Part shown: one piece after another, positions 27,677-37,299 of the stretch
How positions within the stretch are numbered: the stretch's first letter is position 1
Layout: each line of letters begins with the position of its first letter
Source: Streptomyces lucensis JCM 4490
GTDB taxonomy: Bacteria > Actinomycetota > Actinomycetes > Streptomycetales > Streptomycetaceae
Length of the DNA stretch: 64,000 bases
NCBI RefSeq assembly: GCF_014650035.1
Contig: NZ_BMUE01000004.1
Coordinates: 248,001 to 312,000 of the forward strand
Reading direction: 5' to 3'
The notes under the pieces: generated by a model
Databases searched by the model: none
The model's input: the letters and a program-made list of their open reading frames with translations, nothing else
Told to the model about the DNA's origin: nothing
Made by a program: the position numbers and the translations under genes

Positions 27677-28615
27677 ATGAAGACAGACACCCGTTCCGCC
27701 TCCCGCCTCCAGGACGATCCGCTCGTCAGGGGCCTCGGCTGGGCCAGTGCGCTCCTGGGCGTGCCTCAGGTCCTCGCCCCGGCCGGCTTCGCCCGGGCCT
27801 TGGGCGTGGGCGACGCCTTCCGGCACCGCTCGGCCACGACCGCTGTCGGTGTGCGCGAGCTGGCGGCGGCGACCGGGCTGCTGGGGCGGCCGCATCCCGC
27901 CTGGCTCTGGGGGCGCGTCGGCGGCGACCTCATGGACCTGACGATGCTGACCCGGGCCCTGAGGAACCATGACGGTCGCGGCCTGGGCCGCACCGTTGCC
28001 GCGACCGCCGCGGTCACCGCTGTCACGGCCACGGACGTCTACGCGGCTGTGACCCGCACCCGTAGGAGCAACCCCATGGAACTGACCGCGGCCACCACCG
28101 TCACGCAATCCCCGGACGAGGTCTACGCCGTCTGGAGGGACCTGAAGCGACTGCCGGACTTCATGGCGCACCTGGACGAGGTGCGCGTCACCGGCCCGCG
28201 CACCAGCCACTGGCGGGCCTGCGCGCCGTTCGGCAAGGCGGTCGAATGGGACGCCGAGACCACGCAGGACGTCCCCGGCCGGCTGATCGCCTGGCGGTCG
28301 GTGGACGGCGCCGACATCGACAACTCCGGCGAGGTCCGCTTCGAGCCCGCCCCCGGCGGCCGGGGCACGGAGATCCGGGTGACCCTGCGCTACGACCTGC
28401 CCGGCGGGGCGGTAGGCAAGGCCGCGGCGCGCTACTTCGGCGAGGAACCGCACCAGCAGCTGGACGACGACCTGCGTCGCTTCAAGCAGATCGTGGAGAC
28501 CGGCGAGGTCGTCCGCTCCGAGGGCGCGCCCGGCGGCAAGCAGGCCCGCGGTGAGTTCCCGCAGCACCCGGCCCGACCGCTGACCGAGGACGAACTGAAG
28601 GAGGCCCTGGCATGA
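27677..28615 (+). CDS. Two-domain membrane/SRPBCC protein
   Basis: A 312-aa protein. Residues 1-130 are hydrophobic with about four helices (LVRGLGWASALLGVPQVLAP, VGVRELAAATGLL) like DUF4267-type membrane proteins. After RRSNPMELTA comes a SRPBCC (START-like) domain: TVTQSPDEVYAVWRDLKRLP, VEWDAETTQDVPGRLIAW, ending LDDDLRRFKQIVETGE. SRPBCC domains bind hydrophobic ligands. GGGGAG lies six bases before ATG 27677. The stop overlaps the start of the zinc alcohol dehydrogenase, so ligand binding and dehydrogenase are co-translated. Confidence 0.82.
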   Translation: MKTDTRSASRLQDDPLVRGLGWASALLGVPQVLAPAGFARALGVGDAFRHRSATTAVGVRELAAATGLLGRPHPAWLWGRVGGDLMDLTMLTRALRNHDGRGLGRTVAATAAVTAVTATDVYAAVTRTRRSNPMELTAATTVTQSPDEVYAVWRDLKRLPDFMAHLDEVRVTGPRTSHWRACAPFGKAVEWDAETTQDVPGRLIAWRSVDGADIDNSGEVRFEPAPGGRGTEIRVTLRYDLPGGAVGKAAARYFGEEPHQQLDDDLRRFKQIVETGEVVRSEGAPGGKQARGEFPQHPARPLTEDELKEALA

Positions 28616-29784
28616 AGGCGAACTGCTGGACGGGACGCAACTCGGTCGAGGTGCAGGACGTCCCGGAACCGTCGATCCTGAACAGCCGCGACGCCATCGT
28701 GAAGATCACCTCCACGGCCATCTGCGGATCCGACCTCCATCTGCTCGACGGCTACGTCCCCACCATGGAAAAGGGCGACATCATGGGCCACGAGTTCATG
28801 GGAGAGATCGTCGAGGTCGGCCCCGGCGTCAACGACAAACTCCGCGTCGGCGACAGGGTCGTCGTCCCCTTCCCCATCGCCTGCGGCGCCTGCGCGTCCT
28901 GCCGCGCGGAGCTGTACTCGTGCTGCGAGAACACCAACCCCAACGCCGGCATCTCGGAGAAGCTCTTCGGCCACCCCACCGCCGGCATCTACGGCTACTC
29001 CCACCTCACCGGCGGCTTCGCCGGCGGCCAGGCCGAGTACGCCCGCGTGGTGCTCGCCGACGCCAACGTCCTGAAGATCGGCCCGGAGCTCACCGACGAG
29101 CAGGTGCTGTTCCTGTCCGACATCCTGCCCACCGGGTACATGGGCGCCGAAATGTGCGACATCCAGAAAGGCGACGTCGTCGCCGTCTGGGGCGCCGGCC
29201 CGGTCGGCCAGTTCGCCATGGACAGCGCCCGGGTCCTGGGCGCGGAGAAGGTCATCGCGATCGACAAGGAGACCTACCGGCTCGACATGGCCGCCGCCCA
29301 GGGCTACACCACCATCAACTTCGAGGACACCGACGTACGCTCGGCACTGCTCGAACTCACCGGCGGCCGGGGCCCCGACAAGTGCATCGACGCGGTCGGC
29401 CTGGAGGCCACACACGGTGCCTCCCACGTCCACCTCTACGACCGCGCCAAGCAGGCGGTCCGCTCCGAGACCGACCGGCCACACGCGCTGCGCCAGGCCA
29501 TCCTGTCCTGCCGCAGCGGCGGCGTGGTGTCGGTCATCGGTGTCTACGGCGGACTGATCGACAAGTTCCCGGCGGGCGCCTGGATGAACAGGTCACTGAC
29601 CCTGCGCACCGGACAGTGCCACGTACAGAAGTACATGAAACCGCTGCTGGGCCTGATCGAGCAGGGCAGGATCGACCCCACCCGGGTCATCACCCACCGG
29701 CTGCCCCTGGCCGAGGCACCGACCGGCTACGACCTGTTCAAGAACAAGAAGGACCACTGCGAGAAGGTCGTCCTCAAGCCGTGA
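28612..29784 (+). CDS. Zinc-dependent alcohol dehydrogenase (FDH-like)
   Basis: A 390-aa medium-chain dehydrogenase. Catalytic zinc ligands lie in AICGSDLHLLDG and GHEFMGEIVEVG, and the structural-zinc lobe has CGACASCRAELYSCC. The cofactor loop is WGAGPVGQF. It resembles the glutathione-independent formaldehyde-dehydrogenase branch, often found with SRPBCC and stress genes in actinomycetes. The substrate is not known; an aldehyde or secondary alcohol is likely. Its ATG overlaps the SRPBCC stop (ATGA). Confidence 0.9.
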   Translation: MKANCWTGRNSVEVQDVPEPSILNSRDAIVKITSTAICGSDLHLLDGYVPTMEKGDIMGHEFMGEIVEVGPGVNDKLRVGDRVVVPFPIACGACASCRAELYSCCENTNPNAGISEKLFGHPTAGIYGYSHLTGGFAGGQAEYARVVLADANVLKIGPELTDEQVLFLSDILPTGYMGAEMCDIQKGDVVAVWGAGPVGQFAMDSARVLGAEKVIAIDKETYRLDMAAAQGYTTINFEDTDVRSALLELTGGRGPDKCIDAVGLEATHGASHVHLYDRAKQAVRSETDRPHALRQAILSCRSGGVVSVIGVYGGLIDKFPAGAWMNRSLTLRTGQCHVQKYMKPLLGLIEQGRIDPTRVITHRLPLAEAPTGYDLFKNKKDHCEKVVLKP

Positions 29785-30093
29785 GGGACTCGCCGATGAA
29801 CTGCGGCCCCCTCGCGGCGCCCAGCGGCCGGACTCTTGGTGGCAGGAGCTCACCGGAACGCTGGAGAAGGTGTCGGCTGTAGACACCGACCGCGTCGCCG
29901 TACGACAGCCGGGATGGGGCCGCGCGCCGGAGGGGACGAAGACACGCTCCCCGCCTGCACGCTGCCCCGGCGGGACGCCGGTGCCCGCGTCCGTACCGTC
30001 GGCTGGGGGGGGAATGAGGCTCGGTGCGGCTGGCGCACTGTCTGTCCCTCGCTCACACGCGAGCCGATCGCTGGGAACCGAAGGAGGCCGCAG
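29785..30093. other. Intergenic region with protein-like frame lacking a start
   Basis: Follows the dehydrogenase gene. In one plus frame (about 29783-29930) the translation DELRPPRGAQ...DSWWQELTGTLEKVSAVDTD looks coding and has G/C-rich third positions, but there is no start codon and it fades into low-complexity sequence. It may be a decayed gene end. An AAGGAGG site at 30081-30087 belongs to the next gene. Confidence 0.3.
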
Positions 30094-30639
30094 ATGAACA
30101 CCCTTCCGCATTCCACCGCGACCCAGAGCCGCCCCACGGGACCAGGTGTCGACATGAGGCTGCTCGGCATCTATCTCAACGACCACCTCGCCGGCGCCAC
30201 CGCCGGGACCGAACGCGCCACCCGCCTGGCGCGCGCCGCCTGCGGGTCCGCGCTTGGCCGCGCGATCGGGCCCGTAGCAGCCGACATCGCCCAGGACCGG
30301 ACAGCGCTGCTGGACATCATGAGGGATCTCGGCGTTCCCGTTCGCCGCTACAAGGTGTGCGCGGGCTGGGCGGGCGAGAAGCTGGGACGGCTGAAGCCCA
30401 ACGGCCGCCTGCTACGCCCGTCACCGCTCGGCACCATGCTGGATCTGGAGGCCCTACGGCTGGGGGTCGAGGGAAAGGCGGCCGGGTGGCAGGTCCTGCG
30501 CCGCCTCAGCGCCGCCGACGAGCGCCTGGACCCTGCCCGGCTCGACACGCTGCTCGAACGAGCCCGGCGGCAGCAGGAAAGAATCGAGGAGTGGCGCGTC
30601 CGCCAAGCCGAGGAGGCACTGGCCACCACAGTCGGCTGA
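30094..30639 (+). CDS. Helical protein of unknown function
   Basis: A 181-aa protein, mainly helical and Ala/Arg/Leu-rich. The part from RLLGIYLNDHLAGATAGTER to AAGWQVLRRLSAADERLD looks like a four-helix-type domain found in actinomycete stress regions, with a charged tail (LLERARRQQERIEEWRVRQA). No catalytic motif, signal peptide or membrane helix. ATG 30094 follows AAGGAGG. No name can be given; a ferritin- or bacterioferritin-like helical fold is only a guess. Confidence 0.75.
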   Translation: MNTLPHSTATQSRPTGPGVDMRLLGIYLNDHLAGATAGTERATRLARAACGSALGRAIGPVAADIAQDRTALLDIMRDLGVPVRRYKVCAGWAGEKLGRLKPNGRLLRPSPLGTMLDLEALRLGVEGKAAGWQVLRRLSAADERLDPARLDTLLERARRQQERIEEWRVRQAEEALATTVG

Positions 30640-30657
30640 GCCGCTGCGGCCCGGCCG

Positions 30658-30978
30658 TCAGCTGTCCAGCTCCTCCTCGACTGGAGGTTTCGGCACCTCG
30701 CGCAGATGCTGGGACTGTCCCGGCCTGCCGCCCTCCCGGGCCTGCTCGGCTCGCTGTGCCGGGCTCAGCCCGAGGTCGGAGGCGGGGTCCACGCGGACCG
30801 ACCGGGCCACCTCCTCACGGTTGGCGTACTGCTCGGCCGGGATGCCGCGCAGCGCCTTGACGACATCCGGCGCGGCGCCCGACCGGCTCGCCGCTTCAAT
30901 CAGCTTGTCCTTGCCCGCGGGGAAGTCGACATCCTTGATGGCCTCCACCACGTCCCGGGCGCTCGTACTGTGAGTCAT
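30658..30978 (-). CDS. DUF2795 protein
   Basis: A 106-aa small protein. The DUF2795 unit is residues about 8-65 (DVVEAIKDVDFPAGKDKLIE, ALRGIPAEQYANREEVARSV), followed by an acidic/Pro-rich tail. ATG 30978 has AAGGGG a few bases ahead. Function unknown; members occur next to stress genes and often in several copies. It is convergent with the helical protein gene upstream, with only 18 bp between the stops. Confidence 0.85.
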   Translation of the reverse strand: MTHSTSARDVVEAIKDVDFPAGKDKLIEAASRSGAAPDVVKALRGIPAEQYANREEVARSVRVDPASDLGLSPAQRAEQAREGGRPGQSQHLREVPKPPVEEELDS

Positions 30979-31389
30979 GGCCCCTTCTCCCTCATCGGAA
31001 TCCGGAATCCTGGGCCACCCGGGTAACCGGCAGAGGCCACTCACTCACCTCCTTCACCCGCCGGATTTCCTTCGAGCGCCGCGGCCACGGCTGGATTTCC
31101 GCCTGCCGCCCGAGCACGGACTTGAAGACCTCCACCCGCGTTCCCTGCGCCAGCCAGGGCACGGATGCGGGTACGAAGACCGTGGTCCGCAAGCGACGCG
31201 TCGTGACCGACCTGCCGGCCTCTGGTCACCGCGGCCGGTATCCGGGACTCCGCGGCCGGCACCCGGCTGCTCGACCAGGTCGCCGCCGGCCGTCCTGGCA
31301 TCCGCAGGGCGGCCCAGACGCCCCTGCGCCGCCCGGCCCACCCACTGCAGCGCTGTTGACACCCCTCCCCCAGGAGTTCCAGCGAGGCG
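30979..31389. other. Intergenic region between PucR gene and DUF2795 gene
   Basis: About 410 bp. A minus frame from a TTG at 31192 to 30992 (RTTVFVPASVPWLAQGTRVE...) has about 83 percent G/C third positions, a little low for this genome, and no good ribosome site; it is the only candidate gene. The rest is low-complexity, GC-rich sequence. The DUF2795 promoter must lie here. Confidence 0.3.
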
Positions 31390-33171
31390 TCAGCCGGGCC
31401 CGCCCAGCACGATCTTCCACACTCGGGTCGCCACCTGGAGGTTCAACCGGTCCTCGACGTTCGCGAGGTCGTTGCCGCTGATGTCGCGGATGCGCTGGAG
31501 CCGATAGCGCAGCGTGCTGCGGTGGATGGCGAGAGATTCAGCGGTCTCGTCGTAGTTGCCGCCGCAGTCGAAGTACCGGGACAGGGTCTCCACCAAGGTC
31601 GCGTGGTGCCGGGAGTCGTAGTCGATGAGCTGCCCGAGCCACTCCTGGACGAACGTCTCCAGTTCCCGGTAATCATTGCCGGGTCCCAGGATGCGGTAGA
31701 GGCCGAGCTCGTCGAAGAACGTCGTTCCGTAGCGGTCTCGGGAGTGGCGGCGCACGTCCAGGGCGCGCTGCGCCTCCCGGTAGTGGTGGGGGATGTCGTT
31801 CAGGGAGTCGGAAGGGGCGCTCACCCCGATCGTCCCGGACCGTGTTCCGGTCTCCCGGACGAGCGCCTCGTACAGCGCGTGGGCGTGCGGCCTGCCGTCG
31901 GCGACCAGGACGACCTGGCCGGAGCGTCGGGTCAGTAGCGAGCGCATGCCCACGGCAGAGGCCGCCCGCCCCACGGTCTGCGCGAAGGAATCGTCGGCGG
32001 TCCGGTTCGGCCACTGCACCACGACGACGTAGTGGCTGCGGTGCAGGTCGTATCCGACTGCCTCGGACCGGGCGTAGGCGCTCGCCTCGTCCGTCCCTGC
32101 CAGGAGGTCGTCCACCAGCTCGCGGTGCAGCCTCAGCTCCACTTCGGCCAGATTGCGCAGGTGCGTCAGCGCGGGGGCGAGTGACGCGGCAGCGTGTTCC
32201 AGCGCGAGCACGGTGTGCTCGTCGGCCTCGTTCCGGGCATCGACCAGGGCCAGCACGCCCAGGATCTCGCCGTGCGGGCGGATCAGGGTGATCAGCCGGT
32301 CCCTTATCCGCACAGGTCCGGCCTGACGAGCGACGGCGTGCAGCATTTCGTCCTGGCGCACCGGGTCCGGTTCGGGATAGGGGACGGGGCGGCTGGGGCC
32401 GGTCCAGGACCTCAGCCGACCGAAGCGGTCCTCGACCAGCGCGGGAAGTCCAGTGAGCCCGTGCAGTGCGCGGGTGACAGCTTCCTCGCCGCCACCCGAG
32501 GCAGCGACGCCGGCCATGAACGCGTGAACGGCTCGCTCGTAGCCCAGCTTGGCCACCACAGAGATCAGCTGCCGCTGGAGGGCTGTGCGTTCCTCCCTCA
32601 GTCGGTGCAGCTCCAGCGCGTCCTCGAGTCGGCGGCGATGTGCGAAAGCGACTGACAGTGCGGCAGCGGTGTGCCGGACGAGCGTGGCGAGCAGAGATCG
32701 CTCGGCCTCGGTGGGCCGAGAGCGGGACGTCACCACGAGGTAGCCGTGGAGTCCCTCCAGTCCGCGCAGCCCCAGGGCCCGGCCCCGCGGCCTGCCTGGT
32801 ACGGTCACGTTGCCGTCCTGACCGGCCAGCTCCCGCACCCTCCGGCTCACGGCCAAGGCAGGCATCTGCCCGTCCCTCGGACTGGGGACCAGGTCGCCGC
32901 TCACATTGAGGTATCCGGCCTCGGCGCTGTACGGCCCCGCGGCGGCTATGTGGTCCATGGCCAGGCGCAGGATCTCGACTTCGTCCGGAGTGCCGAACAG
33001 GGCGCGGGAGAGCGCGGCCAGTTCGTGCAGGGCATGGTCGGCTGGGGTGCGAGCGAGCGGGCGGCGCCCTCCGCGCGCGGCCGTGGGGTGCCGCCCGGCG
33101 CTGCGCCGCGGAAGGCTGCCCTTCCGGTGGGAGTAGCGGTGGTACAGGCTGTGCGCCCGACTGCCGGCCAT
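31390..33171 (-). CDS. PucR family transcriptional regulator
   Basis: A 593-aa regulator. A basic N-terminus precedes a GAF-like sensory region (residues about 55-190), a central GGDEF-like PucR segment (HRELVDDLLAGTDEASAYAR, ...GVSAPSDSLNDIPHHYREAQ) and a C-terminal PucR helix-turn-helix (NYDETAESLAIHRSTLRYRL, RIRDISGNDLANVEDRLNLQ). Such proteins activate catabolic or stress genes in response to a small ligand. ATG 33171 has GGAG seven bases upstream. Nothing next to it names the target; the small genes upstream at 33.3-34.4 kb are in the same direction. Confidence 0.9.
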   Translation of the reverse strand: MAGSRAHSLYHRYSHRKGSLPRRSAGRHPTAARGGRRPLARTPADHALHELAALSRALFGTPDEVEILRLAMDHIAAAGPYSAEAGYLNVSGDLVPSPRDGQMPALAVSRRVRELAGQDGNVTVPGRPRGRALGLRGLEGLHGYLVVTSRSRPTEAERSLLATLVRHTAAALSVAFAHRRRLEDALELHRLREERTALQRQLISVVAKLGYERAVHAFMAGVAASGGGEEAVTRALHGLTGLPALVEDRFGRLRSWTGPSRPVPYPEPDPVRQDEMLHAVARQAGPVRIRDRLITLIRPHGEILGVLALVDARNEADEHTVLALEHAAASLAPALTHLRNLAEVELRLHRELVDDLLAGTDEASAYARSEAVGYDLHRSHYVVVVQWPNRTADDSFAQTVGRAASAVGMRSLLTRRSGQVVLVADGRPHAHALYEALVRETGTRSGTIGVSAPSDSLNDIPHHYREAQRALDVRRHSRDRYGTTFFDELGLYRILGPGNDYRELETFVQEWLGQLIDYDSRHHATLVETLSRYFDCGGNYDETAESLAIHRSTLRYRLQRIRDISGNDLANVEDRLNLQVATRVWKIVLGGPG

Positions 33172-33336
33172 GGGACCACTCCGTCCCTCGAAGCCTTCAG
33201 AGAACCGAGCGGCATGTCGCGTACCCGCTCACGGGCCGGCTACCCGAGATGTGTGGATCCTTTCTCTCCCACTCGCGGGGCGACCGGACCTGTGCGTTCC
33301 TGACTCGCCAGACGCAGGCGTGGAGCCACCCGGTTG

Positions 33337-33501
33337 CTAGGCGTCGTCGCCCCGCTCGCCCTCGGCCTGGGAGGGCTCGCTCCGGGGGACGTCCGGATGC
33401 CGTTCCGTTGCGGTGCGCTCGCCCGTCTCGTCCCGCTCGCCCTCGGCCTGCGAGGGTGTGCGCGAGTACCAGGCGTCGTAATCAGGGGCTCCGGATTTCA
33501 T
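33337..33501 (-). CDS. 54-aa acidic protein with SQAEGER repeat
   Basis: A small, highly charged protein starting MKSGAPDYDAWYSRTPSQAE. SQAEGERDE and SQAEGERGD form an internal repeat around residues 18-27 and 44-53. The ribosome site AAGGAGG lies seven bases before ATG 33501, one of the best in the window, and third positions are mostly G or C. No family was recognised; likely disordered. It is the last gene of a run with the 66-aa protein and the NAD(P)-binding protein. Confidence 0.8.
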   Translation of the reverse strand: MKSGAPDYDAWYSRTPSQAEGERDETGERTATERHPDVPRSEPSQAEGERGDDA

Positions 33502-33520
33502 GACGGGCCTCCTTCGTCGC

Positions 33521-33721
33521 TCACGTCCATCCTCCCAGCTTGGCCCGGACCTCCTCGACGTGCTCCTTCTCCGACATCGCCTCGACGTACCCGGAGGCGT
33601 GGCCGATCGACTGGTGCTCGAAGGGTGTACCGCTCGGCACGGCGATGTCCCTCAGCTTGCGGAACACCGTGTCGGCCTCGCTGCGCAGCGCCTTCGAAAG
33701 CGCCCGGGTGTGAGTCATCAT
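33521..33721 (-). CDS. Small conserved-looking protein
   Basis: A 66-aa protein (MMTHTRALSKALRSEADTVF...). The region GTPFEHQSIGHASGYVEAMS and EHVEEVRAKLGGW is well formed, helical and polar. The start is uncertain: GTG 33727, ATG 33721 and ATG 33718 all lack a good ribosome site; ATG 33721 is used. Position between the NAD(P)-binding protein (29-bp gap) and the 54-aa gene (19-bp gap) implies one operon. Function unknown. Confidence 0.7.
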   Translation of the reverse strand: MMTHTRALSKALRSEADTVFRKLRDIAVPSGTPFEHQSIGHASGYVEAMSEKEHVEEVRAKLGGWT

Positions 33722-33750
33722 CCGCACCCGGGCGAGGGCGGGGTGCGGCG

Positions 33751-34413
33751 TCAGCCGCCGGCCACGGCGCGCACCGCCTCCTCGACCGGGGTGGACCCGC
33801 TGATCAGCTGGAGAATGCGCCCGGCGGTCCTGGGCTCGTGGAGCAGGGCGGCGAGCACCGCAGCCACGTCATCGCGCGGCACTTGGCCGCGGTCGGTGTG
33901 CTCGGCGAGCGTGACGCGGCTGCTACCGGGGTCGTCGGTCAGCGTTCCCGGGCGCAGAATCGTCCAGTCCAGTCCCGGACGGGAGGCGATGTCGGCGTCC
34001 GCCTCGCCCTTGGCCTTCAGGTAGGCGGCGAACACCGGGTCGGTGCCGGGCGGCGGCGGACTGTCCACGCCCATCGCGGAGATCACCAGGAAGCGGCGCA
34101 TCCCGGCGTGCTCGGCCGCGTCGGCGAGCAGGATGGCCGCGTTCCGGTCCACCGTCTGCTTGCGGGCCGCGCCGCTGCCCGGTCCGGCGCCCGCGGCGAA
34201 CAGTGCCGCGTCGGCGCCGCCAAGGTGGCCGGCCACCTCGTCCACCGAGGCGTGCTCCAGATCGCACACCACCGGTTCCGCGCCGTCCGCGCGCAGGTCG
34301 TCGGCGTGGTCCGGGTTGCGGATCAGCCCTGTGACGTCGTCGCCGCGCGCCGAGAGCAGCCGGGTCAGCCGGCGCGCGATCTTTCCGTGTCCACCCGCGA
34401 TCACCATGTGCAT
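33751..34413 (-). CDS. NAD(P)-binding epimerase/NmrA-like protein
   Basis: A 220-aa atypical short-chain dehydrogenase. The dinucleotide loop VIAGGHGKIARRLTRLL at the N-terminus, a DLEHASVDEVAGHL acidic turn and RFLVISAMGVDS follow the SDR_a5/NmrA-like pattern. The classical YxxxK is replaced by YLKAKGEAD. Members are sensors of NAD(P) redox state or oxidoreductases on unknown substrates. Start ATG 34413; a second ATG lies two codons in. First gene of the three-gene minus-strand run. Confidence 0.88.
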   Translation of the reverse strand: MHMVIAGGHGKIARRLTRLLSARGDDVTGLIRNPDHADDLRADGAEPVVCDLEHASVDEVAGHLGGADAALFAAGAGPGSGAARKQTVDRNAAILLADAAEHAGMRRFLVISAMGVDSPPPPGTDPVFAAYLKAKGEADADIASRPGLDWTILRPGTLTDDPGSSRVTLAEHTDRGQVPRDDVAAVLAALLHEPRTAGRILQLISGSTPVEEAVRAVAGG

Positions 34414-34587
34414 GGGGTCATTCTTGCCATAGGCAACCGCTCACGCCGGGCTGCGGGACTGCCACGGCAGGTCGGGTCCCACGGTTGCCGGAAGTCGGCG
34501 TACTCGCGCGCCGCGCCGGTGCGCGAGACCACCCGGCCACCGGGTCGCGCCGCAGGTGCTCGGGGGTTCGCGAGCGCGATCCTGTCG

Positions 34588-37056
34588 TCAGGAGCGCGCG
34601 AGCCGGGCCGCGAGATAGGGCGCGGTGGCGCTGCGGCGGGCCCTCGCGACCTTGGCCGGCGGACCCGTCGCGACCACCCGCCCGCCCGCGTCGCCGCCGC
34701 CCGGACCGAGGTCGATGACCCAGTCGGCGGTGGCGATCGTGGCCAGGTCGTGCTCGACGAGGACGACCGTGTTGCCGGCGTCGACGAGCCGGTGCAACTG
34801 TCGCAGCAGCAGCGCGATGTCCGAGGGGTGCAGCCCGGCCGTCGGCTCGTCGAGCAGGTAGAGCGCGTGGCCGCGGCGGGCTCGCTGCAGTTCGGTCGCC
34901 AGTTTGATGCGTTGCGCCTCACCGCCGCTGAGTTCCGTCGCGGGCTGGCCCAGCCGCAGGTACCCCAGTCCCACCTCGCGCAGCGTCTCCAGACTGCGGG
35001 AGGCGGCCGGGACGGCGGACAGGAACTCGGCGGCGGCGTCGACGGACAGCGCCAGTACTTCCGCGATGTTCTTGCCGCGGTAGGTGACTTCCAGCGTTTC
35101 GGCGTTGTACCGGGCGCCTTCGCAGGTCGGGCACGGCGCGTAGGTGCCGGGCAGGAACAGCAGTTCGACCGCGACGAATCCTTCGCCCTGGCAGGTCTCG
35201 CACCGCCCTTCGGGCACGTTGAAGGAGAACCGCCCGGCCGAGTAGCCGCGCGCCCTGGCTTCGTCCGTCGCCGCGTACAGCCTGCGCACCGCGTCGAACA
35301 TCCCGGTGTACGTGGCCAGGTTGGACCGGGGAGTCCGGCCGATGGGCCGTTGGTCGACCAGGACCAGCCGGTCGAACGACTCGACCCCCGACGCGTCCTG
35401 GACGTCGACCTCCAGCTGCGCCTCGTCGGGTTCCTCGGGCACGAGTCCGAGGTGGCCGCGGACGACCTCGGCGAGCACCTGCGTCACCAGCGTCGACTTT
35501 CCGGAACCGGACACGCCCGTCACCGCCGTCAGTACGCAGAGCGGTACGTCGACGGACACGTCGCGCAGATTGTGGCGGGAGACGCCGCTGAGGTGCAGCC
35601 AGCCGTGCGGTGTGCGCGGGCGGTGATCGAGCGGCTGGGCGCGCCCGAACAGGTACTGGCTCGTGGCCGACTCCCGGACCCGCTCGAGACCGGTGACCGG
35701 GCCGCTGTACAGCACGCGTCCACCGCCCTCCCCCGCGCCGGGGCCGATGTCGACCACCCAGTCCGCCCGCCGTACGACGTCCATGTCGTGCTCCACGACG
35801 AACAGCGAGTTGCCCGCCGCCTTGAGGCGGTCCAGCACGTCCAGCAGCGGTTCCGCGTCGGCCGGGTGCAGGCCCGCGGAGGGTTCGTCGAGGACGTAGA
35901 CGACGCCGAACAGCCCCGAGCGCAACTGGGTGGCGATCCGCAGGCGCTGCGCCTCGCCGGGCGACAGGGTCGTCGAGCGGCGCCCGAGGCTGAGATATCC
36001 GAGGCCCAGGTCGAGCAGTACGTCGACCCGCGCGACCAGATCGCCGCAGATCCGGACCGCGACCTCGGTCGTCTCCCCGGATCGGGCGGTCGACGTGGTG
36101 GCGTCGGCCTCGGACCGCCCCGCGACGGGCCGCAGCAGCGCCACGACCTCGGTGAGCGGCATCGCGTTGATCTCGGCGATGCAACGTCCGGCGAAGGTCA
36201 CGGCGAGCGCCTCGGGCCGCAGTCCGCTGCCGTGACACTCGGGGCAGGGCACACTCCTGACGAACCGGAGCGCCCGTTCGCGCATCTTCTCGCTCTTGGA
36301 GTCGGCGAGGACGTGCATGACGTGCTTGCGCGCGCTCCAGAACTTGCCCTGGTAGCCGTAGTCGACGCGGCCCTCCTCCGGCTCGATGTACACGGAGGGC
36401 TGCTCGTCCGTGTACAGCAGCCAGTCCCGGTCCTTCTTCCTGAGCCTGCGCCACGGGCGGTCGATGTCGATCCCCAGGCCTTTCACGACACTGCGCAGGT
36501 TGGCGCCCTGCCAGGCGCCCGGCCAGGCGGCGATCGCCCCCTCGCGGATGCTCAGCGAGGGGTCCGGGACGAGCAGGTCCTCGGCGACGTCGTGCACGAC
36601 GCCCAGTCCGTGGCACTCCGGGCAGGCGCCGGCCGCGGTGTTGGGTGAGAACGACTCGGCTGCCAGCCGTGCGGCGCCGGGCGGATAGGTGCCGGCGCGG
36701 GAGTACAGCATGCGCAGCAGATTGGACAGCGTGGTGAGGGTGCCGACCGTCGAGCGCGAGCTGGGCGACCCGCGTCGCTGCTGCAGGGCCACGGCCGGTG
36801 GCAGTCCGGTGATCTCCTGCACGTGCGGTGCGCCGGCCTGTTGCAACAGTCTTCGGGCGTACGGTGCCACGGACTCGAAGTAGCGCCGCTGGGCCTCCGC
36901 GTAGAGCGTGCCGAAAGCGAGCGAGGACTTGCCCGAACCGGAGACGCCGGTGAAGGCGACCATCGCGTCCCGCGGAACGTCGACATCGATGTTCCGCAGG
37001 TTGTTCTCACCGGCGCCCCGGACACGCACGAAGGGGTCGGTCGCGTCCTCGTCCAC
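34588..37056 (-). CDS. UvrA-like excinuclease ATPase (UvrA2/drug-resistance type)
   Basis: An 822-aa ABC-type ATPase with two nucleotide-binding halves ([38 protein letters not shown]), two ABC signatures ([24 protein letters not shown]) and zinc-finger Cys pairs ([30 protein letters not shown]). It is shorter than housekeeping UvrA (about 950 aa) because the UvrB-binding part is reduced, which places it with UvrA2/DrrC-like proteins linked to resistance against DNA-binding drugs. GTG start at 37056. No UvrB or UvrC gene is nearby. Confidence 0.9.
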   Translation of the reverse strand: MDEDATDPFVRVRGAGENNLRNIDVDVPRDAMVAFTGVSGSGKSSLAFGTLYAEAQRRYFESVAPYARRLLQQAGAPHVQEITGLPPAVALQQRRGSPSSRSTVGTLTTLSNLLRMLYSRAGTYPPGAARLAAESFSPNTAAGACPECHGLGVVHDVAEDLLVPDPSLSIREGAIAAWPGAWQGANLRSVVKGLGIDIDRPWRRLRKKDRDWLLYTDEQPSVYIEPEEGRVDYGYQGKFWSARKHVMHVLADSKSEKMRERALRFVRSVPCPECHGSGLRPEALAVTFAGRCIAEINAMPLTEVVALLRPVAGRSEADATTSTARSGETTEVAVRICGDLVARVDVLLDLGLGYLSLGRRSTTLSPGEAQRLRIATQLRSGLFGVVYVLDEPSAGLHPADAEPLLDVLDRLKAAGNSLFVVEHDMDVVRRADWVVDIGPGAGEGGGRVLYSGPVTGLERVRESATSQYLFGRAQPLDHRPRTPHGWLHLSGVSRHNLRDVSVDVPLCVLTAVTGVSGSGKSTLVTQVLAEVVRGHLGLVPEEPDEAQLEVDVQDASGVESFDRLVLVDQRPIGRTPRSNLATYTGMFDAVRRLYAATDEARARGYSAGRFSFNVPEGRCETCQGEGFVAVELLFLPGTYAPCPTCEGARYNAETLEVTYRGKNIAEVLALSVDAAAEFLSAVPAASRSLETLREVGLGYLRLGQPATELSGGEAQRIKLATELQRARRGHALYLLDEPTAGLHPSDIALLLRQLHRLVDAGNTVVLVEHDLATIATADWVIDLGPGGGDAGGRVVATGPPAKVARARRSATAPYLAARLARS

Positions 37057-37299
37057 CGTTCCTGACTACCCGATCGCGCCGCGAACCGCGCGACAGGCGC
37101 CGTCACCGGGCCCCGCTCCTGGGGGCGGTTGAGAGTGCTTCACCGTGGATGTGCCGACCGGGGGGCACGAGGAGATCCGACCGAACCGCCGGCACCTGCT
37201 GGCAGGAGCCAGCGTGTCACGCGGCGTCGGCGTTATCTCGCGGGGCATCCTGTGGCCACGTGCGATCGCGGGGGCAGCCGACGATAAGGAGTCATGCGG

